DNA of 64,000 nt from Corallibacter vietnamensis (GTDB lineage Bacteria; Bacteroidota; Bacteroidia; Flavobacteriales; Flavobacteriaceae), in the NCBI RefSeq assembly GCF_039537875.1, contig NZ_BAABBI010000001.1, positions 868,001 to 932,000 on the forward strand. Direction: 5' to 3'. Positions 17,742 through 26,285 of the stretch are shown in pieces. The position numbers and the translations under genes are program-made. Within the stretch, counting starts at the first letter, position 1; each line of letters starts with the position of its first letter. The notes beneath the pieces were generated by a model, which was not told the origin of the DNA, made no database searches, and was given only the letters and a program-made list of their open reading frames with translations.

Positions 17742-18172
17742 TAGCTAGCAATAACTGTTTTCATTTCTCCTGAAGCAATTTCTTCATTATTGGAGTTAAA
17801 AGCTTTTACTGTAACCATGGTTACTCCCATAAACTCATGTAGTATTTGAGCTTCAGTGGTTATGGTTTCGTTTAGTTTTGGTAGTTTGTTAACGGTTACT
17901 TTTTTTATAGACCCTATGTAACCTGTAGGTGCTTGTTCGCCTTTTAAAAAGTAATCATAGCCCGTATGTAAAGCTACTGTTTGTGCCATATTTTCAACCA
18001 AACCAGGTTCAAGAAAAATACCGTTTTCTACAAAGATATTTGTGTCTAATATTTTTAATGAAGATACAATTTTAGTTTCAGAAAAATCTACTAACGTATC
18101 TACCATCACAAAAGGTGCTTTTTGCGGTATTAGGTGAGATATAGTTGTTATTGGTAAATTGCTGGTTGTCAT
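17741..18172 (-). CDS. Hotdog dehydratase-like protein (ApeP/ApeI-type) B
   Basis: A 143-residue paralogue of the next gene. It shares the layout (LIPQKAPFVMVDTLVDF, then GIFLEPGLVENMAQTVALHTGY) and the helix Glu, but the His of the LPHRKPF segment is Gln here. The two probably form a heteromeric dehydratase in which only one partner supplies some catalytic residues, a hypothesis from the sequence difference alone. It lies 1 bp after darB and 1 bp into the next gene. Confidence 0.8.
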   Translation of the reverse strand: MTTSNLPITTISHLIPQKAPFVMVDTLVDFSETKIVSSLKILDTNIFVENGIFLEPGLVENMAQTVALHTGYDYFLKGEQAPTGYIGSIKKVTVNKLPKLNETITTEAQILHEFMGVTMVTVKAFNSNNEEIASGEMKTVIAS

Positions 18173-18173
18173 T

Positions 18174-19307
18174 TTAGCAAACAGTTAAAAGCGCATAAGC
18201 ATAAGCAAAACGTGCACTTTCTGGAACAGAAAGTAAAATTTTATCACCTTTTTTAAGTTTTCCAGAAGTGGCTAACTCCTCAAGCATAATATAAATTGAT
18301 GCTGCACCAACATTTCCTACTTTACTTAAATTCATAAACCAGTTTTCCCAAGGGATTTCAACACCTTGATTAACCATTTCTTGGTATAGGTTTTCTTTAA
18401 AATAGTAAGAAGAGATATGAGGTAAATAGTAGTTTATTTCTTCTGGTTTTACACCGTGTTTTTCAATAGCCATTTTTAAGCTATCTACACCTTTAACAAG
18501 AATATTTTCACCAAGAAGTTTAACATCTTGCTTCATTGCAAACAATGATTTTTTACTCCATTGGTCTGAAGGATATTCGCTCCAAGGTTTTAAAAAGCCA
18601 TTATCTAATTTATCTCCGCCGGCATACATACATGCTTCAATTTCATGAGCATAAGAGTAGCCTTCCATCCATTCTATTTTTAACGGCATGTCACCATTAG
18701 GAGCATCTTCTAATAAAAATGCGCCTGCGCCATCAGATAGCATCCAGCGTAAAAAGTCTTTGTTAAAAGCTAATATTGGGTTTTCTTCTAGTGATTCTAA
18801 ATGTTTTACTTCATCTTCAAAAATATCAGATTTCATCCATGATGATGTTCTTTCAGAACCCGTAGAAACAGCGTTTTTTGTTTGTCCAGATTTTACTGAT
18901 AAGTAGGCGTATTTCATTGCGTTCATTCCTGAGCAACATGCGCCTGATGGTGAGTTTATTTCTATATTCCCATTTTTTAAAAACCCATGAACCATAGCTG
19001 CGTGAGATGGTAATATTTGGTCTGGACTTGAGGTTCCACAAGAAAGCACTTCAATATCTGATGGTTTTAAATTTTCATCAAATAATTTTTCAACAGCTTC
19101 TTTTGTAAGTTGCGCATTATTGTGCGTTATGTTACCATTGTCATCTATAGCATAATATCTAGTTTTTATTTGATTGTTACGTAACACAATGCGTCGTCCT
19201 TTTGAGGTTTTCCCATTGATTGTTCCTAATTTTTCTTCCATCTCATCATTGGTAATGGGACGGTTTGGTAAAAACTTTGATATTTTGGTAATGTAAACTT
19301 CCTTCAT
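18174..19307 (-). CDS. darB: DarB-like ketosynthase III (dialkylresorcinol synthesis)
   Basis: A 377-residue KAS III-fold enzyme from the ATG at 19307 (MKEVYITK). A longer in-frame start would run into darA and is rejected. The catalytic set is visible: Cys124/Cys125 in SPSGACCSGMNA (the second the likely nucleophile), His in YLPHISSYYF and Asn in SKVGNVGAAS. DarB joins two beta-keto or unsaturated acyl-ACP chains to start the dialkylresorcinol ring. It lies 14 bp after darA; the darA-darB pair is the hallmark of these pigments. Confidence 0.92.
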   Translation of the reverse strand: MKEVYITKISKFLPNRPITNDEMEEKLGTINGKTSKGRRIVLRNNQIKTRYYAIDDNGNITHNNAQLTKEAVEKLFDENLKPSDIEVLSCGTSSPDQILPSHAAMVHGFLKNGNIEINSPSGACCSGMNAMKYAYLSVKSGQTKNAVSTGSERTSSWMKSDIFEDEVKHLESLEENPILAFNKDFLRWMLSDGAGAFLLEDAPNGDMPLKIEWMEGYSYAHEIEACMYAGGDKLDNGFLKPWSEYPSDQWSKKSLFAMKQDVKLLGENILVKGVDSLKMAIEKHGVKPEEINYYLPHISSYYFKENLYQEMVNQGVEIPWENWFMNLSKVGNVGAASIYIMLEELATSGKLKKGDKILLSVPESARFAYAYALLTVC

Positions 19308-19321
19308 TTTTTTAACATCTT

Positions 19322-20245
19322 CTATTTTAATACAACAGATGAGTAGTATTTCTTGTCTTTTTTTATTTTGCCATACAAAGGTAAATAAGTGAACAAAAAT
19401 AAGATAAAAACTATTGGTGAAATAATCCAAATAGCAAATAATAGGTAATAATTAAATATTTTAACCCAAAATACTCTTTTTGGTGTGTTTTTTTCACTTT
19501 TAGAGGTGATTATTTGGGCCCATTTTGAGAATATGACATTTCCGCGAGTGTCCATAGTTACTAAAAATGGTTTTACGGTTACTGCTTTTTTCTCTAAAAG
19601 GCTATTTTGCAATGTACTAAAATCATTTTTTAGTATGTGTTTTACTATTGTAGGGCTAAATCTACTTGCATTATCTATATCTTTTTGTGCTACACCTGGT
19701 TTCGGAAAAATACCGAGAAAGCGCTCTTTTTTTCCGGAAAACATCCATTGCGCAATTGTAATAACGCTTATGTGGTTTATATGATTGTCTACCAAAGCGA
19801 TATTGCCAACCAAATTTGCTTGTAAGGCTTTTAGCTTGTGTTTCATTTTTTCTTGAGCCATCATCCAGAGATTCCTACAGCCTATTACTGTAACAACATT
19901 TGTGTTGTTAAATAGTTTTTTAGCGTCATCGGTATTTAAAAAGGATGTTGTAGGTAATGATGGCGTTAGGTACCAAACTTGATAGCCAAATATTATTAAA
20001 TCATATTTTTTTTCTAGTATATGTTTGGGTACGGCTTTTACAGGTCTTGCATTTTGTTTGTAAGTATCTGGAAATACACCATAAAATTCTTCTTTACTCC
20101 ATGGAAAAGGAAATGGTGTTTCCATTTCAATTTTATGATAGTCTATAGTTAATTCGGTATGATTAACCATATCAGATACAACGTTATTGAGTATTTCTGT
20201 AAGTTGCCCTGATTGTGAATAATGTAAAACTAAAACGTGTTTCAT
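19322..20245 (-). CDS. darA: DarA-like dialkylresorcinol condensing enzyme
   Basis: A 307-residue protein with a flavodoxin-like start (VLVLHYSQSGQLTEIL) and a conserved GYQVWYLTPSLP segment. A hydrophobic C-terminal pair of helices (about 258-292) probably anchors it to the membrane. It matches the DarA family, which with DarB performs cyclisation to the dialkylresorcinol. It overlaps the acyltransferase gene by 4 bp. Aromatisation needs an oxidation; no separate oxidase gene is obvious beside it. Confidence 0.88.
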   Translation of the reverse strand: MKHVLVLHYSQSGQLTEILNNVVSDMVNHTELTIDYHKIEMETPFPFPWSKEEFYGVFPDTYKQNARPVKAVPKHILEKKYDLIIFGYQVWYLTPSLPTTSFLNTDDAKKLFNNTNVVTVIGCRNLWMMAQEKMKHKLKALQANLVGNIALVDNHINHISVITIAQWMFSGKKERFLGIFPKPGVAQKDIDNASRFSPTIVKHILKNDFSTLQNSLLEKKAVTVKPFLVTMDTRGNVIFSKWAQIITSKSEKNTPKRVFWVKIFNYYLLFAIWIISPIVFILFLFTYLPLYGKIKKDKKYYSSVVLK

Positions 20246-21135
20246 GGTTGTTTTTTGTTTTGGGTTCCCCAGAAATCAAAATAGTTAAACCATTGCAATG
20301 GGTATTTTTCTAGCATCCAAGATACACTTTCTGTATATTCTTTAAGTAAGGCTTGTGCATCTTTTTGTTTAGCTTTAGCTTTTCTTGCATATAAATGATA
20401 GTGTGTATTGGTCTCTTTCATTACATACACAAATAGTACAGGCACTTTAAGTCTTGATGCTAATAAGAATGGGCCTGCAGGAAATTTGGCTTCTTTATCT
20501 AATAAAGATTCTGTTAGGTATTTAGAGTTGTCAATGTAACGATCGCCAGTAATACAAACAAGTTCGTTTCTAGCCAATGCTGCATTTATTTCAAATATAT
20601 GTGATAAATCTTCCTTAATAATAATTAAGTTAATATTAGATTTTTTTGTTACGCTTTCAATATATTCTTTTATAGCTGTATGTTCTATATCTGTTGTAAG
20701 TAAGCTTATTGAGGCGTTTTCTTCTAACTCCCCAAAAAAATGTTCGGCAATTTCAAAGTTACCAACATGTGCACTTATAAGAACACCACCTTTTTTTCTT
20801 TTTAAAGCATCTTTAATGTGGTGAACACCATCAAATTGATAGGTGAATTTGTCACGTAATCCAGATGATATAGCGACTTTGTCTATAATGGTTTTTCCAA
20901 ATACGTAGTAGCTTTTATAAATGCTTATTAGGCTTTTGCTACGTGAGTATTTTAACCGCTCATTAAAGTAATAGTAAATAGCTTTAGAGCTATTCATGGC
21001 AAATAACACAAAGTAAGCAGCAACAAAGTATAGAACAAAATATGCTGCACGTAATCCTAGGTTTTTCATACAGAACACAAATATTCTATACCCAAGAACA
21101 GTTCCTCTGGATTTACCTTTCCATTCAGCAGCCAT
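20242..21135 (-). CDS. LpxL/HtrB-type lysophospholipid acyltransferase
   Basis: A 297-residue protein with an N-terminal membrane helix (YFVLYFVAAYFVLFA) and the HX4E acyltransferase motif in SAHVGNFEIAEHFF. Further family motifs are ITGDRYIDNSK and KFPAGPFLLASRL. LpxL relatives add acyl chains to lipid A; aryl-polyene clusters carry such a gene (ApeB/ApeJ) for attaching the polyene to a lipid. Here it sits between the ACP and darA, so it may use pigment acyl-ACP as donor. The acceptor is unknown. Confidence 0.87.
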   Translation of the reverse strand: MAAEWKGKSRGTVLGYRIFVFCMKNLGLRAAYFVLYFVAAYFVLFAMNSSKAIYYYFNERLKYSRSKSLISIYKSYYVFGKTIIDKVAISSGLRDKFTYQFDGVHHIKDALKRKKGGVLISAHVGNFEIAEHFFGELEENASISLLTTDIEHTAIKEYIESVTKKSNINLIIIKEDLSHIFEINAALARNELVCITGDRYIDNSKYLTESLLDKEAKFPAGPFLLASRLKVPVLFVYVMKETNTHYHLYARKAKAKQKDAQALLKEYTESVSWMLEKYPLQWFNYFDFWGTQNKKQP

Positions 21136-21155
21136 AAAAAATTACAATTGCTTTT

Positions 21156-21398
21156 TTAGCTTAATTTATTTTCAATTAGGTTGTAAAAATCCTGAAGCGA
21201 TACAACGTCCACAAAGTCTTCACCTACTAGTTTTACTCCAAAGTTAGATTCTACAGCAACAACAAGGTCAACAAAATCTAAACTATCTAACTCTAGGGTT
21301 TCTTTTAAATTTGCTTCTGGTGAAATATCATCTTCCTCAACTTCAAATTCATCTATAAGAAAGTTGTTTATTTTCTCAATAATAACTTCTTTATTCAT
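21156..21398 (-). CDS. Acyl carrier protein 2 of the pigment cluster
   Basis: An 80-residue acidic protein. The phosphopantetheine site is Ser39 in LELDSLDFVDLVVAVES. The gene overlaps the upstream ketosynthase gene by 8 bp and lies 20 bp before the acyltransferase gene. Its place next to darA/darB suggests it may carry the dialkylresorcinol precursors (DarC-like), leaving the other ACP for the polyene. That division is inferred. Confidence 0.93.
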   Translation of the reverse strand: MNKEVIIEKINNFLIDEFEVEEDDISPEANLKETLELDSLDFVDLVVAVESNFGVKLVGEDFVDVVSLQDFYNLIENKLS

Positions 21399-22623
21399 TT
21401 ACACTTTTGTTTTTTTTAATTATTAATGCTGAATTAGTTCCGCCAAATCCAAACGAATTTGACAAAAATACATCAAATTTTTTATCTAAAGTTTTACTTA
21501 CTAAATTTAATTTAGAAGCGTCTTCATCCGGTTCGTCAAGATTAATGTTTGGTGCTATAAAATCATTTTGCATCATAAGCATTGAGTAAATGATTTCGCT
21601 AGCTCCGGCCATCCAGCATTCATGTCCTGTCATAGATTTTGTTGAGCTTACATAAGGACCGTTTTCACCAAAAACTTCAAATATAGCTTTTGCTTCATTG
21701 GCATCACCAACTGGTGTTGACGTTGCATGAGCATTAACATATTCTATGGCAGAGGCGTTGATGTTTGCTTGATTTAAAGCCATTTTCATGGCTCGCGCAG
21801 GTCCGTTTACATTAGGAGTTGATATGTGTTCTCCGTTTGATGAGAAACCATAGCCTATTATTTCTCCTAATATTGGTGCGCCACGTTTTACAGCAGATTC
21901 GTAAGTTTCTAATACTAATGTTGCTGCTCCGCCACTAGGAACTAAGCCATCTCTATTTTTATCAAAGGGTCTTGATGATTTTTCTGGGTGTTCAGTGTTT
22001 AATGAAAACACTCCCAATCCATCAAAACTACCCATTGCTATTGGGTTTATTTCTTGAGCGCCACCACAAATTATACATTCTTGTAAGCCACCTTTTATAA
22101 GTTGATAAGCCATGCCTATGGCATGAGAACCACTTGCGCAGGCTGCGCTTATTGTGAAATTGATACCTTTTAACTTAAAAATTGTAGATAAATTCATTGT
22201 TACAGAAGAATTCATGCCTTGAAATATAGCTCCTGAACCTACTAGTGTAGTGTCTTTTTTGTCTCGAATTTTATCTACAGAATCTACAACAGATTTTGCT
22301 GTACTATCATTGCCATAAAGAATACCTACATCATTAGTTTCAAAAAAGTCGTCTGTAATTTTTGCGTTTTTAAGTGCTTCTAAAGTTGCTATGTATGCGT
22401 ATTCTCCTTCTTCACCAAGACTTATACGTTGTCTTCTAGATAATAAATTTTTTAGGTTAGGTTGTTTTACCATACCTGTTAAAGGGGAACGATATCCGTA
22501 AGGGATTCGGTTTTCGTCTATAACAATTCCAGATTTACCATGATACAGAGATTCCTTTACATCTTCTAAATTTTCTCCAATACAAGAGTATATCCCCATT
22601 CCTGTTATCACAACTCTCTTCAT
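21391..22623 (-). CDS. Beta-ketoacyl-ACP synthase (FabF-like), intact triad
   Basis: A 410-residue KAS I/II enzyme with Cys162 (SAACASGSHAIG), His299 (NAHATSTPVGD) and His334 (KSMTGHECWMAG). The first His motif reads NAHATST rather than NAHGTST, a conservative change. It lies 11 bp downstream of fabG and overlaps the ACP gene by 8 bp, forming a ketosynthase-ACP-ketoreductase set at the head of the operon. Confidence 0.92.
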   Translation of the reverse strand: MKRVVITGMGIYSCIGENLEDVKESLYHGKSGIVIDENRIPYGYRSPLTGMVKQPNLKNLLSRRQRISLGEEGEYAYIATLEALKNAKITDDFFETNDVGILYGNDSTAKSVVDSVDKIRDKKDTTLVGSGAIFQGMNSSVTMNLSTIFKLKGINFTISAACASGSHAIGMAYQLIKGGLQECIICGGAQEINPIAMGSFDGLGVFSLNTEHPEKSSRPFDKNRDGLVPSGGAATLVLETYESAVKRGAPILGEIIGYGFSSNGEHISTPNVNGPARAMKMALNQANINASAIEYVNAHATSTPVGDANEAKAIFEVFGENGPYVSSTKSMTGHECWMAGASEIIYSMLMMQNDFIAPNINLDEPDEDASKLNLVSKTLDKKFDVFLSNSFGFGGTNSALIIKKNKSVNE

Positions 22624-22634
22624 TTTTTAAAAAT

Positions 22635-23366
22635 TTACGAGTAAATACCTCCGTTAATATTTAAAACTTCTCCAGTAATATACGAAGCTTTTTTAGAAGC
22701 TAAAAATGAAACAGCGTGTGCTACTTCTTCAGGTTCTCCAAATCTGTTAACAGGTATAAGGTTTTTTAATTCCTTTTCATCAAGTTCAGCTGTCATATCA
22801 GATTTTATAAAACCTGGAGCTACAGCATTTACGGTTATTTTGCGTTTTGCAACTTCTTGAGCAAGAGCTTTTGTTGCTGCTACTAGAGCACCTTTTGCAG
22901 CAGAATAATTGGTTTGTCCGGCAGTTCCTTTTACACCAGATACAGAGGCTACGTTTATAATTCTTCCGTATCTGTTGCGTAATAGTTTTTGAATTAAATG
23001 GTTTGTGACATTATAAAATCCGTTTAACGAGGTGTTTATAACATCTTGCCAATCGTTTTGTGGCATCCACATGAATAGCCCATCTTTTGTAATACCGGCA
23101 TTGTTTACTATAACTTCTATAATGGCATCTTTGTTTTGGTCTTGCCAGTTGTCTAAAGCTGTTTTTACATCTTCAGAATTTGTTACGTTAAACTTTATGA
23201 TTTCACCAGTGTTTCCTTCAGATTCAATCGCTTTTAGGGTTTCTAATGCAGCAGATTCGTTGCTGTTGTAATTTATTAAGATATGGTAATCAGAATCTTT
23301 GGCTAGTTGTATGCATATTGCTTTTCCAATTCCTCTTGATCCACCTGTAATTAAGGCACATTTCAT
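22635..23366 (-). CDS. 3-oxoacyl-ACP reductase, FabG/ApeQ-like
   Basis: A 243-residue short-chain dehydrogenase. NADPH-binding motif ITGGSRGIGKAI, NNAG and the catalytic Ser-Tyr-Lys (NVASVSG, then YSAAKGAL) are all present. It reduces the beta-keto group after each condensation. This is the first pigment gene of the tight operon; 56 bp separate it from the WG-repeat gene upstream. fabG itself would be the name for a housekeeping copy; this is a cluster paralogue, so no symbol is given. Confidence 0.92.
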   Translation of the reverse strand: MKCALITGGSRGIGKAICIQLAKDSDYHILINYNSNESAALETLKAIESEGNTGEIIKFNVTNSEDVKTALDNWQDQNKDAIIEVIVNNAGITKDGLFMWMPQNDWQDVINTSLNGFYNVTNHLIQKLLRNRYGRIINVASVSGVKGTAGQTNYSAAKGALVAATKALAQEVAKRKITVNAVAPGFIKSDMTAELDEKELKNLIPVNRFGEPEEVAHAVSFLASKKASYITGEVLNINGGIYS

Positions 23367-23422
23367 TTATTGGGTATTGTTTAGTTGGGGTAATTAGTTT
23401 GTTAGGTTTTCTGGGGTGGAAT

Positions 23423-24553
23423 TTATTTAAATAATTCCAGATTTTCAAATGTCATGTTTTTTAAGGTGTTTCCTTGAGTATCTATATACATCCATGACTT
23501 TTTTTCTTTTACTCTAGCTAGTCCGTCTATGAAACCTTTTTCTGGATTTTTGCTGAATAAAGAAGCAAATCCGCCAGCAGTAATGACATAGTTTTCTGGA
23601 ATAACAAGTTCACCTTTTTTGTTTATAAAACCCCATAGTTTTTTGGTTTTTACAGGTGCAAGACCGTCATCACTGAATGTTTCAGCGTCTCTATATTGCA
23701 TTGGAACAATAAGTTCTCCTTTTAGGTTAATATAACCCCATAGTTTTTTGTTTGAAACTGGAGCTAAACCGTTTTTAAAGGCTCTAGCTTTGTCAAAAGA
23801 AGGTTCTATAATCCATTCGCCTTTTTTGTTTATAAAGCCTACTTTTTCATCTTTTTTGGCATATGTGTAATCAGGGTTTTTTGAAAAATCCCAAATTTTA
23901 TTTGCGCCAGAAACGGGTTTGAATTCTCCGTTTATTATAAGGCCATAAGTTTCTCCTTTGTTGGCTACTATGTTGCCGTTATAAAAGTTGCTTACGCCAT
24001 CATATTCTGTTTTTACAAGATATTTTCCTGTAGGGTCTACTAATCCCCATTTGTCGTTTTCTAGAACTTTTGAGTAGCCGTTTACAAAATCAAAAGCTTT
24101 GGTGAATTTAGGTGATATAACAACATCGCCTTTTGTGTTAATAAAACCAATTTTATCTCCAGATTTTATTACTGCATAACCTTCGCTAAAATCGTATAAC
24201 TTGTCTGTTGAGACATTGGTTAAGGTTTGTTCGCCTTTTGTGTTGATATAAATCCACTCTTTATCTTTTAAAACGATAGCTAAACCAGAGTTAAAAGCTT
24301 TTGTTTTGTTGAATTGAGGTTGTATAACCCATTCGCCTTTTCTGTTTATGTAGCCCCATAAGTCTCCGTTGCTAGTAGCTTCGGCTAAATCTTCAGAAAA
24401 ATTCTTTGCAGTTTTAAACTGTGGTTTAATATGCCATTCTCCTGCTTTTGTGATATACCCGAATTTACCGTCTTTTCTAGCTAAAGCAAGTTTTTGTGAG
24501 AATCCTGTTATGCTTAATAAAAGCAGTCCAAATAATAGTAACTTTGTTTTCAT
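23423..24553 (-). CDS. Secreted WG-repeat protein
   Basis: A 376-residue protein with a signal peptide (MKTKLLLFGLLLLSITGFSQ) followed by about nine WG repeats, each with a pattern like GFINKKGEWIIEPSF. WG repeats form beta-rich, probably propeller- or solenoid-like surfaces. It lies between the pigment operon head (56 bp from fabG) and the tyrosine ammonia-lyase gene, on the same strand. No link between WG proteins and pigment synthesis is known to me; it may be a passenger or an envelope accessory. Confidence 0.9.
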   Translation of the reverse strand: MKTKLLLFGLLLLSITGFSQKLALARKDGKFGYITKAGEWHIKPQFKTAKNFSEDLAEATSNGDLWGYINRKGEWVIQPQFNKTKAFNSGLAIVLKDKEWIYINTKGEQTLTNVSTDKLYDFSEGYAVIKSGDKIGFINTKGDVVISPKFTKAFDFVNGYSKVLENDKWGLVDPTGKYLVKTEYDGVSNFYNGNIVANKGETYGLIINGEFKPVSGANKIWDFSKNPDYTYAKKDEKVGFINKKGEWIIEPSFDKARAFKNGLAPVSNKKLWGYINLKGELIVPMQYRDAETFSDDGLAPVKTKKLWGFINKKGELVIPENYVITAGGFASLFSKNPEKGFIDGLARVKEKKSWMYIDTQGNTLKNMTFENLELFK

Positions 24554-24676
24554 AATGAATGTTTTAATTATGTTTTATTTATTAATGGCGCTATCATAAT
24601 AAAGTTAACAGTAGGGTAGGAATAAAACGGTTTTTGTAAAGATAAGAAGTAATTTTTAGAAACTAGCACTCCTTTA

Positions 24677-26197
24677 TTAACTATTCATTATTAACTCTTT
24701 AACCTTGTTTACATAAGGGTACATGGTAATGTCTTCTTTAAAAGCAGGTACTATATTACGAATATCGTTATATATTTTTCTGGTATTAGTAGATACTTGA
24801 TCTTGTACGTTTAGGTATTCTATGGCTTGAACGACAGTAATTAACTCTATAGCTAAAACTTCAAATGCGTTTTCTATTACCTTTTTTGTGATTAATGCAG
24901 CATTTGTTCCCATGCTTACAATGTCTTGATTGTCATTGTTGTTAGGGATACTGTGTACATACATTGGGTTTGAAAGCATTTGGTTTTCAGCAGTGGTAGA
25001 AGTAGCTGTAAATTGTACACCTTGCATACCAAAATTTAAACCTAACTCTCCTAAATTTACAAAAGGAGGTAAAATATCATTCAGCCTAGTATTTAGTAAA
25101 TAATTAAGTTGTCTTTCTGCTAGCATAGTAGCTTTTGTAGTGACAATTTTTAATTTATCCATTTCTAGAGAAACGTAGTCTCCATGAAAATTTCCGCCGT
25201 GATATACGTGTTTTTTATCTACGTTTACAATTGGGTTGTCATTTGCAGAGTTTACTTCTTCAATTAATATTTTTTCAATACTATTTAAAGAATCTAAAAC
25301 AGGTCCTAAAATTTGAGGGACGCATCGTAATGAGTAATATTCTTGTACTTTTTCTTTAAATACAGAAACATCTTCATTTTTAGAATATAAATGGTGTTCT
25401 CTTTTTCTAGTTAGTTTGCTGTCTTTTAAATGCTCACGCATTGCTTCAGCTATTTTGCGTTGACCAACATGTTTTTTAGATTCGTTAAGTTCTAGAGATA
25501 GGTGGTCATCATAAGCTTTTACTATTTCGTTTATTGCTGCAGAACAAGAAATCATCCAGTCAAGTAAACGTCTGGTGTATATTGTGTTTACAATACCTAT
25601 TCCAGTCATAACCGAGGTTCCGTTCATTAAAGCTAAACCTTCTCTTAATTCAACAGAGATAGGTTTTAAGCCTTCGGCATTAAAAACGTCTTTTGTGGCA
25701 AGTCTTTCTCCTTTATAAAATACTTCTCCTTCACCAATTAAAACTAGAGCTAAATGCGCTAACTGTACTAAATCTCCACTTGCGCCAACACCACCATGCT
25801 CATAAATTAATGGTGTTATGTCTCTGTTTATAAGTTCTGTCATTAATTCAATAACAGATTTGTGAACTCCCGAGTGCCCCAATGATAATGTGTTTAATCT
25901 GGCAAGCATAGCTGCTTTAACATACATTGGTGGAATTGGTTGTCCTGTTCCAGAAGCATGACTACGTATCAAATTATACTGCAATCTAATGCGTTCAGAG
26001 TCTTTAATTTTATACTGGGCCATTGGGCCAAACCCAGTGTTTACACCATAGATAACCTTGTTTTCAGAAAATTCTTTTAAAAAATTGAAACTCTTTTCTA
26101 CTGTTTCTAAAACAGTTGTATCAATAGAGATAGGCTTGTTTTCAATAATAACTTTATAAAAATCTTCTATACTTAATGTTCCGTTAAATGTTAGCAT
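24677..26197 (-). CDS. Tyrosine ammonia-lyase (aromatic amino acid lyase)
   Basis: A 506-residue HAL/PAL-family lyase. Ala139-Ser140-Gly141 in GVGASGDLV forms the MIO cofactor; the catalytic Tyr lies in IYGVNTGFGP (residue 50). The selectivity pair reads Ser-His (SHASG), as in histidine lyases, yet the sequence closely follows the F. johnsoniae tyrosine lyase as remembered, which has the same pair. It deaminates L-tyrosine to 4-coumarate, the starter of the aryl polyene. The gene is divergent from the halogenase-like gene, sharing an 88-bp intergenic region. Confidence 0.88.
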   Translation of the reverse strand: MLTFNGTLSIEDFYKVIIENKPISIDTTVLETVEKSFNFLKEFSENKVIYGVNTGFGPMAQYKIKDSERIRLQYNLIRSHASGTGQPIPPMYVKAAMLARLNTLSLGHSGVHKSVIELMTELINRDITPLIYEHGGVGASGDLVQLAHLALVLIGEGEVFYKGERLATKDVFNAEGLKPISVELREGLALMNGTSVMTGIGIVNTIYTRRLLDWMISCSAAINEIVKAYDDHLSLELNESKKHVGQRKIAEAMREHLKDSKLTRKREHHLYSKNEDVSVFKEKVQEYYSLRCVPQILGPVLDSLNSIEKILIEEVNSANDNPIVNVDKKHVYHGGNFHGDYVSLEMDKLKIVTTKATMLAERQLNYLLNTRLNDILPPFVNLGELGLNFGMQGVQFTATSTTAENQMLSNPMYVHSIPNNNDNQDIVSMGTNAALITKKVIENAFEVLAIELITVVQAIEYLNVQDQVSTNTRKIYNDIRNIVPAFKEDITMYPYVNKVKELIMNS

Positions 26198-26268
26198 CTA
26201 TGTGTTTGTTCTATTATTTTTTGATAATTTATTTTAATAACTTAAACTAAAATAGTTATTTTGGATTG

Positions 26269-26276
26269 CAAATTTA
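26269..26276 (-). promoter_or_regulatory. Putative promoter -7 element of the tyrosine ammonia-lyase gene
   Basis: On the minus strand the sequence reads TAAATTTG, an exact match to the Bacteroidota -7 consensus TAnnTTTG. It lies about 70 bases before the start codon at 26197, leaving a leader of roughly 65 bases, and is inside the 88-bp region shared with the divergent gene. No convincing -33 element was identified. Confidence 0.5.
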
Positions 26277-26285
26277 AAATAATAA

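Noticed and set aside
19308..19430. Longer N-terminus for DarB starting at 19430
   Set aside because: It would overlap darA by more than 100 bp and add a hydrophobic Phe-rich leader not typical of KAS III enzymes; the ATG at 19307 fits the family.
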